NCBI GenBank assembly: GCA_917880885.1 | Contig: OU862910.1 | Coordinates: 52,629,285-52,693,284, forward strand | DNA length: 64,000 nt | Source: Limnephilus marmoratus | Lineage: Eukaryota; Arthropoda; Insecta; Trichoptera; Limnephilidae | Direction of reading: 5' to 3' | Shown here: positions 29,401 through 44,400 of the stretch, in pieces | How positions within the stretch are numbered: the stretch's first letter is position 1 | Layout of the letters: every line of letters begins with the position of its first letter | Notes under the pieces: model-generated | Seen by the model: the letters and a program-made list of their open reading frames with translations, nothing else | Database searches by the model: none | Told to the model about the DNA's origin: nothing | Position numbers and translations under genes: made by a program

Positions 29401-32400
29401 GTAGCTCATATGGCTTATTACATTACAGTTTTCCAAGAGATGTCTCTTTTAGGTATATAGGTTTGCTCCTCCACTTGAAAATAGAGGTGAGTTAGTAATT
29501 AGGTTTTTACCAAAAGAGATATTTTGAATATAATAGAACAACGGACATTAGTCTCCCGATTGTTCTAATCACTGGTTCCAGATTGTACGAGTTTCTAGTT
29601 TAAATAAAGTCACAGCGTTTTGTTGTGAAGAAGGCGTATTTGAAATGGAAAGAGCTAGAGAAGATAAGGAACAGATGAGTCACTGGAGAATATTTATGGA
29701 GGAAGTCAAAATCAATCGATGGACACAACGACTACTTAATGATGCCACCTTTTAACTTTACAAGGTAATTGTAACCAAGTAGAGTGAATTAAAGGCAGAC
29801 CAGGAAGACTGATTGCGTGGTCTTCTTCGCAGGTTGAAGCAGGATAGGGAGAAGTTGTTAGATGTTGGGAGAAGAATGCCTATATAGGGATAGGAGCCGG
29901 TGGTTAACATTAGTTTGTGACTTAGTGAGTGTAGAAAAAAGTTGTAATTACCCTTCGCCATACCTTGGCGCATCAGGCGGGAAGTGGTTGTGGAACTTGA
30001 GCGTGGGCGTGGCAGGCTTGGCGGCGTGCAGCAGGAAGGGCGAGGCGCCCTTCATGATGTGCGAGTCCCCGCCGGACAGCGAGCCCTCGTCGTGCCCGTA
30101 GAAGCCCTGCAGGTCCATGCCGGCCATCTTGTCGAGGTCTTCGGCCGGCGTGAACAGCACGGGGGGCTTGGCCAAATCTGACATGGTGTAGAACTCGCTG
30201 CGCTCCACCACGGGGTGGTAGAGCTCGTCGAGCTTTTTCCGACCGGTGGCGGTCATTTTTCTTTTCGCGGCGCGACGCTCCTCGTCTCTCGTCTTGCGTT
30301 CCGCTCCCTGGAAGACAAAATCAAAGTTATAAAAAATCGTTTTTAGAACGAATACTTGCGCAGACAAGTGAAAATAACGAGATAGTCTGAATTCTGACAC
30401 ATCAGTTCCAGTTTTGAAAACCGCAATTAAAATGTTTTTTCTTGTTAAAACATTATATTATAGGTAAGTTGTACTTTATCGCTTGTCCGAACAATCATCA
30501 GTTCTTGAACCAGAGTTACAATCACTCACAAATAGACAACCAAAATTAGTGTTTTTGATGATATTCACTTGGAGCAGTTAATGGTTCTATTATTAATACA
30601 AGATAAGTATGAATAGGTAACAACTGTTTTTCATTTAATTTTTATGTCTTCTACTATCAGTGTAGTTATTCAGTAATTACTTTACCCTCAAAAATGTCCG
30701 ACATAAAATTAATATACATTTTCTCGTAATAAGAAACAAGTTTAGTAACTAACCAAAAAAAATGCATGTATCTAAGGGTATGAAAAGCCAAGGGGACGTC
30801 TTATAACCATCAGAAGTCAATGTACAATAATTTATGAAAAATATTTTACTTTCGTATTCGGACAAAAGAAGAATGCGATTAGGTAGCTTTGCATTTCATC
30901 CACAACAAAATTTCACGTGTTAAACGCTGGCTGGTTTCTCGCAGATTAAGAACCCTATACATATTTGATAAACCCACGTAAAGATTATCCAAGTAAAAAA
31001 AAATTACCTTATCGCAGAACACTTTAATTTGGCAATATCCTCTGTGGAAAACTGTGGGATCTCTGGGGTCTTCAAATGTGTCTATTTGTAAATGCAGTGG
31101 TAGACCCTGAAAGAGTAAAGAAATAATACAATTAGTAAGAGTCAAAATCAAATAAAACATCGAATATAATAATACAAGTCAGTGAAGCTAATATGTTCGT
31201 TTTTCTATAGAAATCGTTGTGTCTCCCTTACTGCCATGGTTAGAAATATGATCTAAACGGTGATAGAGAGATAACACCATGCTTTTTATTCGAATCTAAA
31301 AGTTAACCGCAAAATAATTAAAATGTACACCTTTATGAAACCAACGCTTTCGACCGTAATTTGAAAAAGAATTATGAAACTTTGAAATATTTTTATTAAT
31401 ATTTTTGTTTCCATGCCTACTCAGAATCAAGTCAATTCAACAATCTTTGAAAAGTCATTAAAAGCCATGAAAAAATAATTTTAAAATAGCCGTTAACCCT
31501 AACCTAACCCTATTTAACCAAATTTTTATATTTTTTATCATCACTCTTTATGACCTTTCTGAGGTGGTTCTGAGTTGGTTTCATTCTGAGTTGGCCGCTT
31601 ACCATTATTTTTACATGAAACGACAAAAAAGTGAGTTGACGAAAACGTTTATAATACATTATTTGTTTAATTAATTATTAATTTGCCTAAGGTGGGCCAT
31701 TTTTGAAACGTTTTGATACGTGCATTTAAAATTTTTATATTTCAAAAAATATATGTTAAGATACGTTTTAAGATTTTCACGGCCAAAAGCATTTTCGTTA
31801 TTTGTTTTTGGGGTGTTATGCCGTGTTGCGCTACCTCCTTCTTTAGCCAACGTTTCGGACATCGTTGCATTGTCCATCATCAGGGCAGATCCGGTAGATG
31901 TGTAATTTTAGTGGTGAAGTGTGTGCTTATTTACTTCGAAGCGATACCGTGTGGCCAGCTCCACTAACTATCACCGGTACAAAATAACTGTGATAAGCAG
32001 TGGCGTCGTCATTACCGCCGAACGGAATAAAACGTTCACTAAATCGTGGTATTTATGCTTGCCAGGGGCAAGTCCGTTTCCGAATTACCGACGGAAGTGG
32101 CTCCATCTTTTAACGAATTCACGCCAGCTCATTTCAGCTCAATTCAGTAATGCAAGCTCGTGAATTCGTTAAGAGATGGAGCCACACACTTCACCACTAA
32201 AATTACACATCTACCGGATCTGCTCTGATGATGGACACTGAAACGATGTCCGAAACGTTGGCTAAAGAAGGAGGTAGCGCAACACGGCATAACACCCCAA
32301 AAACAATTAACGAAAATATGTGTTAAATTCTAAAATTTTAATGGATTCATTCATTGATTCATCGGGTTTATAATTCAAAGGTAAACCCCAGTTTTATATA

Positions 32401-35400
32401 CATTAAAAAAAGTAATCCCTCATTTTAAAGAAGTGTTGTTAAAAGACAGCACGCGATTAGAAATACAATTACCTATTATGAATATTTTCTCTTGGTTTCT
32501 CAGACCCTTTGAACACTGAGATCTATGAGATAACGTAGTACTAAAAATGTACTAAAGTAATAATATTGTGAACATTTCTTACCTTGACTCCCTTCTGGCT
32601 GCTGAAGTCTGTACTGAGGCACTGAACCGCTATGTTTATCTGCAAATTACAAACATGCACATGTTAATTATCGTGTTTATTAAATCTTGGGAAATATGAC
32701 AGTGATTAATTAAAAAAAGAAGTTATTATGCATTTGCGTTGTGTGTTATTTCAAACACAATTCTTTCTTTTATTTTAATTTCAATTTAATTATTAAAACC
32801 TCAAATTATAATATTCAATCACTGAAGACAATATTACGCATCCTAGATGTGACCACAGCCTTATCTGATTTTTCTGTTTCAAATTTTCGATTAAGAGTCG
32901 CTAATATTGTATTTGGTGATTAAACAATTCTTTCTCACTATCTTTAGTCCAAAAAGGTCATAAAAATTGATAACAATAATTGATTTCAGCTTTGAAATTT
33001 AACTATATATAAATCAGGGAATCTCAGTTTGTATGTCCCACTAAAAAAGCTCTTAAGCTATGTCTTGGCTAGTCACGAAATTTGTAGAGGTCTTTTTATT
33101 TATGCTTTCCATGCAAACTCAACTATTTTCGGATCGTCGTTTCCACCATGTGCTATGGAGCTCCAAAATAACAATTTAATTGTCAAAAAATTAAACATAA
33201 TGTAAAAATGTTTGATTGGGTACAACAAATTAAAAGTAATTGTCTGCACTTGGCGAATATATTTTTGTAATTATTATAATGTCTAAATAATATTAATAAA
33301 CTTATACTTATTAAAAACAATTCCTTTTTGGAGCATTAATATTTTTTTATGTGAATACCGCACAAGAGTCCCAACTGCTTCCAACCGTCTGGAGCCAGTG
33401 AGACAATGGCGTTCCCAATTGGGGTATGTTGTGAGACAGAAGTTACCTGGGAGGGGAAGGAGACGGTGAAGGAGAAGGTGGGGAAGTATCTGGCTATTCA
33501 GATCCAGTCACCAAGCACTTTTCAAACAACATTTCATTTCTGAATGTTATTCTTACACCAGGGCGATATTGAAAGCTTAGGACGTGCCGCAAAAACACTC
33601 CAAGTACATTATTTTAAATGAATAAATTGTGAAATATCACAACTTTACTTGCACATACTGGGATTTTAACCCGAGACCTCCCATGCATGCATTATGCTCT
33701 AAAAAAATCACAAGGACTCATATCCTTGGTATAGATTTCTGAGTATCTTTTATATAGCCCTCTGTATAAAGAGCCCAACGCCTCGACGTTTTAGATGCTT
33801 TCGAGATAACGGCCGTTAGTGATTGTACTATAAAACATTGTAACGAATAGCGCGCCCGTTACAACATTGAGTCCCGTCCAAACCACGAAGTTACGAACAT
33901 TTAATTCCCCCAACCCCGAACTGCCGGTGAACACAGTGACAAATTACACGTTTGGTTTAATTTAATTAAGGAAATTACACACCGCGGGTAGGTGGGAACT
34001 CTCGTGGGTTGTCCGCTTTCAATTACACGTTGTAACTTTGAGTGTGATTTTATCTTCAGTTTTATTTGCTCAGGTCGTGTATTTGTGGGGATTGAGTTCC
34101 CGCTACCTTAACGGAACGGCTGCGCGACCTTTTCCAAACAAAACTTAAATTTGGATTTGAGTCCAAAATACTTGACTAAACTGAATAATTCCATTTTTAA
34201 TAAAAAAAGTATGGCAGATATCTAATACAGATATGTGCTAGGTACTTAATTTTAATCTATATATATAAAAATCAATTGCTGTTCGTTTGTCTTAAAACTC
34301 GAGAACGGCTGGGCCGATTTAGCTGATTTTGGTTTTGAAATGTTTGTCGTAGTCCAGGAAGGTTTAAACGGTGAGAAAATATGGAAAAACTGCGAGGAAG
34401 ATAGTAAAAACAACAATTTAATTTTCCTATATAAACTGTTCTACCTACTTTCCTGTCAAACATTTGACGTTCGTCCCTTCGGTATGGTAGACTGGGGTCC
34501 ACTCAAGATTGCGCTGAAACTTTGGTGAGTCGTTGTGAGCACGCCCGCGAAGTATTCTATATATACTGGTGAGCTTTGGCATTATGAAATTTGTATAAAA
34601 AATTGCAATAGGTGCCACGCAAACTGTTTGAAAACTGAATGTACCGGGACTGAATGTGTGGAATGCGGGAGTGGTGAGGGGTGAGTGGGGGGAGGGGAGG
34701 GGGGAGGGGAACTCGGGAGGGGGGTTCACGGGAGAAGTAAGGGGAACTCGGGAGGGGGATCCGCGGGAGGAGGGAGGCGAATACGGGAAGGGAAAGGAGA
34801 ACTCGGGAGGGTGGTTCACGGGACGAGGGAAGGGAGGGGGAGTAGAGTAAAGGGGAGGAGGAAGGTAACGGGACGAATGGGAAAAGACGCGCAGGGAGAA
34901 ACAATTTATTTTTTTAATGGCAAAGCAACGCATGCCGGGTACCAGCTAGTAATATAATGAAACATATTTATATCGCGAATATTGGTCTTTCGCCAGGGCG
35001 ATACTGTGAGTATCTTTTAATATCTACTGTTAGCCCCAAGTTCCGTTTAAGTGGTATTCTTATTTTTGATGTTTTTTTTAGCATTTTGATCACGTTCTAG
35101 GAATTATGTTGTAATTGTAAGGAAGGCTGCAGAAATTAGAAACAAAATTATTATAATGACGGCAGTATGTTTAGAACTGGGCAATCTTCTCCCCAGATGA
35201 CACTGCGAGGGTTCGTAATGCCACATTTAAAAGTAATATGCAAAAAGCAGTCTCCAGTCTAGCTGCCGGCCGCGCGCCATCACTGAGGGAAATTACCGCC
35301 AGTCGACGAACAAATTGCACGGTAGTTACGGTTAGATAGGCTAATCGCTAATCGTCCTCCGAGGCTCGGGGGCTCTGGGGCTCCGGGCGACACACGGGGC

Positions 35401-38400
35401 TACCGTGATTGTTCCCCACATCCTGCGTTCTGCGTTGCGTGTGCAGCGGCTCCTGCCCTTGCGCCTCAAATAACGCTTTCCCGAGATAAAAGGAGCAATT
35501 GACAAGTCAATAGGAGCTCCTGAGATTGGAGTAATTCTTGTTTCTGAAATAACTCTTTTCCTGCGGTAAAATGCGCAATCAATAAGTCAACATGAGCTCT
35601 TGAGATCCGAACAATTTATTGGAGTAGGTAATCACAATTTTGCTTTACAAATTGATTAAGATTATCTCTGTATCTTGTGTTATGTGTGGAACAACTCCTG
35701 TTCCTGCTATGACTCTTTTCCTGCGATAAAAAAACGTAATTGAAAAGTCAAAGTGGTTCGCTTCGTTTGGTGACTTGGTAAGAGTGCCCGGGTTCATGGG
35801 GTGAGGTTTGTTCGGATCTATGCGGCAGATGCGTCTGTTACGTGGCAGGCCGGATGGGAGAGACTGGTTGAGGGAGATCTTTTGACCTCTCCAGCAAGAC
35901 TCTTTCGGAACTTTAAACACGCAGTAGATCGGTCAGTGGTTGAGTGGGCATCGCGTTTGGGTCCCACCCAGGCGTTCCGTGTACTATTCCTCGACTGGCT
36001 AAGTCCTCCATCTCAATTCAAGCAACATCTTCGGCTTACTTTGGTGGTAGTAGGAGATTTTCAAATATTGTCGGGTTATTCGTAACCCGGGAATTTTCGT
36101 CTTTCTTTTTTTAAGTGATAGAGGTAGATTCCTATCCACCCCTCACACATTTTTTCCTTCCCCTAACTTCCTATACTTCCTTTTACTAAAAAGACCCTCC
36201 ACACAGTATCACCAAAGATGACATTAGCCCTGAAGGTAATTATTCTCAGGGCCTCCTGCATGGAGCTAATGTAAAAAAAGAGATCCAAAATATTATACTA
36301 TTTCAAGTTCGTACTCAATGCCAATTTTTAATCTTGGTGAAAACAATCTTTAATTTTCCCGGTTTCCTGTACGAGGAGCAACTCGCCACTAATACTACAA
36401 CCCCAGCGTCATACATGACGTTTTTCCTGCGACAAATGGCGTAATAGACTTTTTTTCATTTTTAAGATTTTATCCCAACGCAATGGTATATTTCAAAAGT
36501 TACGCCATAAACGTCAGGTATTACCGTAATTATCAATATAATTCACACCGGTATGATTTAGTCGTGTTTAAAAAAATAGTATCCGTTTTAACTTTAACTG
36601 AACCATGTCGTTAATTGTTATTAAAATTGTGTTGGTATCGGCGTTCATAATCATTACGCAATATGCGTTATATTTTATATTGCCCCCGAACGAAACGGAC
36701 GTAAGTTACGCTCGAAGTTAATCGGATTATATTTATAAATTTAACTGTGAAGAAAACACAAACATTAAAGTTATCTTCGGCTGCGATGCAGAGCCGTTCC
36801 GAGTAAAGAAATCAATTAAAATAAATCTACATAATATGACTTGCTCTTCCTATCTCCTTGTTCGATCGAGTTTTGAAGTTCATAGGCTCAAAACACTATT
36901 ATTAACTCAATAAATGTACGACGCTGCCTAATCAATTTCACATTTTTTAAGTCTTATTAAGTAGATATTTCACAACCGAAAGAATTCTTAACAAGGCGGT
37001 TAATCTCAATGTTTGTATCTCGCCTAAGTGCCCACATCCGGTCGTTTTGAACAAAATAACACCTCATTACAAGACATGAAGCAACATTATCTTTGCGTCT
37101 AGCACAATCAAGTGGCTTAACCGCAAATTAATACGGCTTTATAATTGTTCTTCGGAATGAAGGGTAAACTTTGGAAGTTCTTTTGCCTGTTCTACAGCCT
37201 TTACCTTACGTTACCCGAGGCAAAGAAGCACGAGTGCTACTCTCTTCACTCTCGTATTGCGCAGTTTTGCAGTGTTGCTTGGATTACTACTGGTTGGTCG
37301 TTTTCAAGCCAACCAACGTGAGGAATTAACAGTGAGGCGAGAGCATCTACTACACACTCTCCTCGATAGTCTCGCCGAGAGTGTTGGAACTGGTAGAACA
37401 TAAGTTGTGATCTCAATAATCCATCGCGACTATGGAATTCTGCTCATTTAGCCCCCGCATTCTGAATCTCTTGAACACTTTAAGTTTTTAATAGCCCCGA
37501 AGAAAATGATTTCCCTCAGGACCTACGTCATCAGAGATGCTGTATAGAGGGTCTTTTTGAAGAGAGGAAGGAATGAACATTGTGGGAAGGAGGAAATACA
37601 GAGGCCGATAAATCGTTCCACAGCCGAGCTGTTGACCACAAGAACGAGTCGAAGAAGCTACCCGTTCTCATGTGACAAATGTCAACCGTGTACATATGTA
37701 GGGCACGCGTTGGGCACCGGTGCCGAAGGGATCAATGACGCTAGTTCCTCGGAACATCTTCCATTGAAACACCGGTAGAACAATGATAGCATTCCTCGAC
37801 GCCTGTGCTCTAAATATTGCAATCCGTTTGTTAAGTTAGGAGAATCTATCAAATCTATCCCGTTTGAGCACAGGGTTTTTTAAGGTATTTTGGGGCTCCA
37901 GACCAGAGGTGGCTGGCGCACTTGTGATTTGTATAAGGTTAGCAGTTGTGTACTATTAAAGTATCTGCGGGCCCAGTACAATGTATCTTTAAATGCGTCT
38001 TAGGCGTTTGTCGGGAGATTTTAGCTCTCTTTGAAAAAGTCGTGGCTTATTCACAATTTTCGCTTAATTGTTATCGTTTTTTTAATATTAGCGCGCTCTC
38101 TCTGACATTCGTACTTGTATATCTCTCTTTCAAACCATCTTCTTCTTCTTTGTGTACGATTACTATGGGGCCTCAAATACACGCTTTCCAAAAAGCTCTC
38201 CTGAAGCTTGTCACTTGGCCACCCTGCGAATTGAATATTTTATCTTTATTTTGACGTCAAGTTCCTACTTCCTTTACTAATTTGATGATTGATGTCAGAA
38301 GGTTTGTGTGAAACCAATAATTAAGAGTGAATAACCTTTGCAATTTACTAAAGCGGTGCTTAGAATGCCAAACGACGGAATAATTAGGCGAGCGGTGGGT

Positions 38401-41400
38401 AGGAATGACTGGTAGATGTTAGTTGGTGTCTGGTGGTAGTGTGCAGTTGGCAGGGTTAACGTCTCTGTGAGGAATGGAAGAGACGCATTAGTGCAACGCC
38501 GCGGGATATTCTTCCTTATTACGTATTTAAACTGAATATTACGCAGATGTTCTAAGAACAATGTAAATTATGCGACTTGCATTATGTTGATGAAAAAATG
38601 GCGGACTAACTTTCCTAATTACGCTAATTCTACGCGAGTTTTAATGTTCTAACATTTCTCATGGTTTTACTCGTTATAAGCACTTACCTTTACATCTCAT
38701 CATAAAGTCAAATGCGTAGACGTGCAAATCCAGAATATATTACTAGTAATCACCACATTACTAATCAGACATTTTTTCAATATTAATCAGACATTTTTTC
38801 AAATTAGAAATATTTTACCAAGTGCCTTATTTTTTGTCAGAGTTGACATTAATTCTGATTGCTGAAATGATAGAATTTAGATGAAACCTGTTGCGTTGAC
38901 CTAGAAATTCCAGACGGAAAAAGGTGTCAAATTTCAAGAAGGTGTCAATGCCAGAGTTAAACTTTAGATAGTTTTGTTGGGCATATTATTAACAGATTTT
39001 CTGTTTCATTGTTAAGGACAAAGTATCAGTTCTGGATTGTAGGGTGAATTGCATGTACCTAATTGTTTTTAGCGGGTTCCTTTGGAATTCTGAAGGGATA
39101 TATTAAATTAGAACTTACCTTTGCAGAACTTTCCAATGGGTTCCAATATACAGCAATGGCATTGTGTGAAACCTCTTCTATGCATCCCACTAGTCCTACG
39201 CTGTTTTTCGTATCTGAAATAAAGAAAAATGTTATTTATCATACCTACGATTAGATTGCTCCAAAACAGTCACTTTGAAGCTATGAAAAGGGAAAAGCCA
39301 TTTTGAAGCTGTGTATTAAAAAAGCTAGTATTTTTTAAACTCTGGAAAGATATCTAGAGAAAGACAGTTTGAAGATATGAAAAGAGCTTTTCAGAAAAAC
39401 CACTTTGAAGCTATGAAAAGAGTTCTCGAGAAAAGCCATTTTAAGCTATGTATTAAAATATCTTTCAAAAATAGTCAATTTGAAGCTATGAAAAGAGCTC
39501 TAGAGAAAAGTCATTTTCGGAAAAGCCGTCCTGAAGCCCTTAATACAGTTATCGATAAAAGTCATTTAGTTATCGTTAGCATATTGTAAATATGGTGAAT
39601 ACGTTTTCAATTATTTGAACAGGTATACACTGGTTTAGTTGTAAACAAAAGACAATAATCGTAAAGGTATTGCCCCATGCAAAAAGGCGTTGTACAATTA
39701 AATTCAATAAGCATAATCAACGCTCGTGGGAGGTGTCGTTTACCCGCGAATGCGACTGCTCTACTGTCTACTGTCTAATGCAGTTGTTCTTAACCGTTTC
39801 ATTTGATCACAAGACAAATTTAAGAGGACTTCAAAATAATTAAAATCAAATAGCCAACAATCAAATTATGCGTAAGAGGATACGAGTACTTTTCATTGGA
39901 TTGCAGATAATACAATATTTGAATTTCTCGTCTTTGAAAGAATGGTGCAACCACTGATGGAACCGTATAAATTTGAACAGGTCACTTAAGGAGATCTATG
40001 GCAGAGCTGTTGGTTATACAATAAAAGGTTCCGGGGAGCGGCGGTAGGGTCCCTACCGCCTTCAAATTGAATCCATTATTTAAATATTTTTGCTTCCTTT
40101 CAATGGACGAAAAACAAAATGGCGCTGAATAGCCATTTGATAACTTTTTCAGACGCGAATTTATGCTAAACAATTGGACCTTATTAGATAATTTGTGTTA
40201 TTTCACAATTCATTAATAATAATAATAATATTTGGATGATTTATATAGCGCCGTTTTTGTGAAAAATCACCTCAAGGGCGCATTAACAAAAAATAAAATA
40301 TAGTTTATTTGCGGCACGTTCCAGAGCGGAAGATACTCTCTATATCGCCCTGGTGTAACTCTACCTTTCAGAATTGAAACGTTGCTTGAAATGGCTTTAG
40401 CCGTGTTTAGTGCTCAAATCTGAATAGCCATGTTCCTCTTCCCCATCTCCCTCCCCTCCCCACTACTTTCAGCCTCACAGCATACTCAAACTGGGGATGC
40501 CATACTCACAGATTCTTGTGCGGTATTCACATAATACATGATGACAATCATAAAATTAAACAGATCGTGATGCGCCTCGTCACATCATGATTTGGCACAT
40601 CGTGAAATGGCGGATTTTACTATCAGTCTACGATATATATATCACGACTTATCGTTAAAGTCAGCGGAATTGTCAATTTTTGTTGTTGTTAAATAATGTT
40701 GTTCGGAAAATTTATCAGTCAGAAAGGTTAGAGACCGCTGGTTCACAAGACATTGTCTACGTCTGTAGTCGCTAATACAACCTCTAACTATATATTATAT
40801 CAACTCCCGCGGGTTCCGCATTGTCAGATTACCCGCAATAGGTTTGTATATTGTTAAATCACGAATGATAATCAGTCATTGTATTTGACCGCACTCATAG
40901 CGCCCTCGGAAGCAGTTTTATAGGGCATTACGTTGATTTACGGCGTTTGTATTAACAGAGAATTATCTAAATTATGTACGCGGTTGCGCATTTGCTCTTG
41001 CAACGCCGTTGGCTTTGTGAGACCAGATATTTACTTCGGATATGATACCAGCATGTACCTTTACATAACAAAACACAATAAGAAATGTAGTACATTGTAG
41101 GTACGATGATATCCTAGTACCTATCAACAAATAAAGTCATCGAATCCTTAACATTTTGTCAATTTTTTTGGTTACTAAGCTTTTCATGGCTACGGCTGCT
41201 ATAAAGCACAGTCTACCAAGGCTGCAGCCCACATTGGTCCGCATCACAAAGGGACCCTTCACCACAAATTACTGGAAATTTTCTCCTCTAAAATGCTCTA
41301 CCCACCCTCAGGATACGCAAATATTTTGGGGATATTTTTTCTTTGAAATTCAAATTGCACGTGGAAATTTTGGTGGGCGGTATGGACCGCATCTCAGGTT

Positions 41401-44400
41401 TTAGAGATTTATCCTCGGGGTCTGTGGATCCTAAATAAGGTCCTGATTCCTGATCTTTCTCATTATAAAAGTCTCGTTATATATACCCGTGTTATGTAGA
41501 TATCAATGTAACGTATCATTGAAGATTAAACTGAATGATATCTTAATTTAATTTTAAGTGGAAATGTACAGAGTTTCCACCGAAACACCGCGTTAAAAGA
41601 CGAAAAGTGCGATTGATTAAAAACAATGGCATACATATTTGCCCTGATGATGGACACTGGAAGACTGACTGTTATGTAGTTACAAGAAGGAGAAGGAACC
41701 ACGACATATATAAGATCCCAAAAGTTAATTTAATATTAACTATAGGACGTAGCTTGTTTCTCAAGTCTGAAAATGGCGGCAAAACGTTATTATGCATATC
41801 ATAACTGAATTTTAGAAGTCGTTTTTAATCGCGTAGTTTTAAATCCATTAGACTGTGTTTTATTCCTTCAACTTGCCCTTCTTCAACAGTAAACAGAATT
41901 ATCCCAGGAGCCATTACAGTAATGTTAAATAAATTGCATACCTGTACAGTTCAGGCAGTACTTAATCAACCTGCACTCTGAAACACACCCGTTCATGATA
42001 CCTGCCAGTAAAAAGCTGAGTATTCTGAGAAGTCATGGAATATTATCAATCAAAGTTCTCTGTGAAATAAGTTACAATGTCAATGCAACATTCTTCATTC
42101 ATTGAAAACTAATAGCGCAGTCTGTGACTCCGGAATGCCATTTTATGAATAGATTATAATGTTTTTTTAAAATAATAATTTATGCATTTATGTCCGTGTT
42201 AATTACTTATGTACCTTACTGTGTACTAGCTACCCTAACATTCTCACATACCTTTATGTTATTTTCTTTCTATGAGTAAGCAATAGACACGAGAAAACGT
42301 GAAAAAACATGAGATTTCAATTATATTTTTTTACTCCTTATTTTAATGCTAGCGTGGATCCGCGAAAAATCATGCAGTAGTCTGAATTCTCGATAAATAA
42401 GATGCATTTTTGAAAATGGCAATTATATAGGTAGGTACCTACCTACTTTATCGCTTATCAGAATTCTTCCAACAATCAGTTTCAATTTTGAAAGTAATAC
42501 ATACATTCAAAACAAATTTGAGTTAATTTTTCACAGAAGAATTAACTAACATTAGTTTGAGGAAAAAACAAATTTAATATTTTTGATAATAAGTACCTAC
42601 AACAATATTGTCGACGGTTTCCGTTGTCGAGGAGTTAGGCTCTTGACTAGCGATTCGAAGGTCGTGAATTAATTAGTGTCATTTCACAATTAATTAATTT
42701 CAAATAATACGAGTAGGTGTATAAATGGCACATTTACGACACGTTCCAGAGTGGAAGATACTCTCAGTATCGCCCTTGCGTTGGACCACCATTCAGAATT
42801 AAAACGTCGCTTGAAGTGGCTTTAATCGTATTTGGTGACCAGATCTGACTAGTCAGGTATTTCTCCACTTTCCTCTCCCCGTCCTCTTCCTCTCTCCTCT
42901 ACCTTCAACCTTTATACATGATATCTTTATTGTGCTTTTTTTAAATGCAAGCGCCTGTACACGTGTACCCTATTATAATTAGGTAGATTATTTAGTTACC
43001 TTTGTATATTCTATATTCATAATTATTTAGCTTAAGGCGACATATTTTATATAAGTGGCAATATTTTTTATAAACGGGAAATTATTCATATTAATTGATA
43101 CAATTTAATCCATGTAAGAAAAACACGTACTATGTTCATTGTGATTATAGTAATCATGTAATTAGTTAAGAATTTCATTAGTTATAACTCCAATATAATA
43201 TTAACTAAGCGTTGAGATACAAACTATTTATTTAAATAACTTATATATTATGATGTTGTGTACAATGAATACATTTATTTTGTTTTACAAAGCAGGTACT
43301 ACCCCTTTTGACGTCAAGCTTGAACCATGTTGCAACATGCAACGTGAATTATTGAATGATTATCAGTGAAACAGTGAATAATACCTTGTCGGCCCGTTAT
43401 TAATGGCCAAGTAAAGAAAATCCAAATTCAGTGAATTTAAACACATTTAGTAGATAATTATGTTAAGATATTTTAACCTTTGCATTATTTCCCTCACAGA
43501 TAAGGATCGTAATAACCGGCATTTGAATTCCATTACAGTACTCGTAATATTATTATCTTTATAAATTCCATCGGCTGTTAAATATAAGTTTCTAATTACT
43601 TCCAAGATATTTTCGGTCACTGGTAACTTAAATTGTACACGTAACGAAATAATGTATGATGTAAAATACGTCAAATTAATTTGGGTGAACAATATGAACA
43701 GTGTACACATATAAGAAGCAACAACAGTAATCTGTGTCAGTTTCCATGTATATTTTTTTTTCTTTCTTGTAAAATTATTCCACGAAATAAATAAAAACCA
43801 CTGTTGGATTTGAAATCGTGACCTTTAGACGTAGGTATCGTTTACCGAGCGATTTTATACCTATAAGCGAAATAAGGCACGGTAAGAATCGTACATGGTT
43901 GACTCTCTGTCTTTGTATTTGGTTATTATTACATTCTGATGAAGATTGGTCACAGCGAAACCGGTCGATGTATAAAATAATAAATATGCGTGGTTATTTA
44001 AAAAAAATAAACACAAGTATTTTTTTGTTATGAAAAAAAAAACAACAAAGGGGCCAACTGTTGGGGAATCCGGAGTTCAGTAAAAGACGCAATCGAAATT
44101 AGTATTTACAATAAATAGTTTGGAAAAGTTTCAATTAGGTAGGCACTAAATAACCAGATTTAACACATTCCTTCGATGACATTTTTCATGTGAATGAGCA
44201 GGTTCCACATATGCCTCAATCGCTGAATTATGCAAACTAACTTGCAGGAATTCTCGGGAGCTTTGTTGGACCTCTCGCGCGGTAGATCCATTACGATAAC
44301 GGCCGAGCGTCGCGTCTAACCCGCTGACTGATTGTAGATTTGATTGTTTCGCGATCGCTAAATTATAAGTTGCAAGATAATTTCATAAATCAGCATAAGA

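Larger units (their letters stand above)
31790..32318. mobile_element. foldback element with hammerhead-like cores
   Basis: Arms of about 135 bp (31790-31926 and 32186-32318) are near-perfect reverse complements, sharing GGGGTGTTATGCCGTGTTGC and CCTCCTTCTTTAGCCAACG. A second inverted pair (TGGCTCCATCTTTTAACGAA and its complement) sits inside at 32098-32183. Each arm holds a CTGATGA ... CGAAACG core. Partial relatives are at 41640-41720 and 49736-49895. Confidence 0.65.

Noticed and set aside
28772..30181. Plus-strand frames across GC-rich DNA
   Set aside because: Shadows of the grainyhead exons on the minus strand.
34445..34957. Proline- or glycine-rich open frames on both strands
   Set aside because: They translate the G-rich tandem array of the Helitron.
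39377..39589. Repetitive Lys-rich frame (MKRAFQKNHFEAMKR)
   Set aside because: Product of the 45-bp minisatellite.
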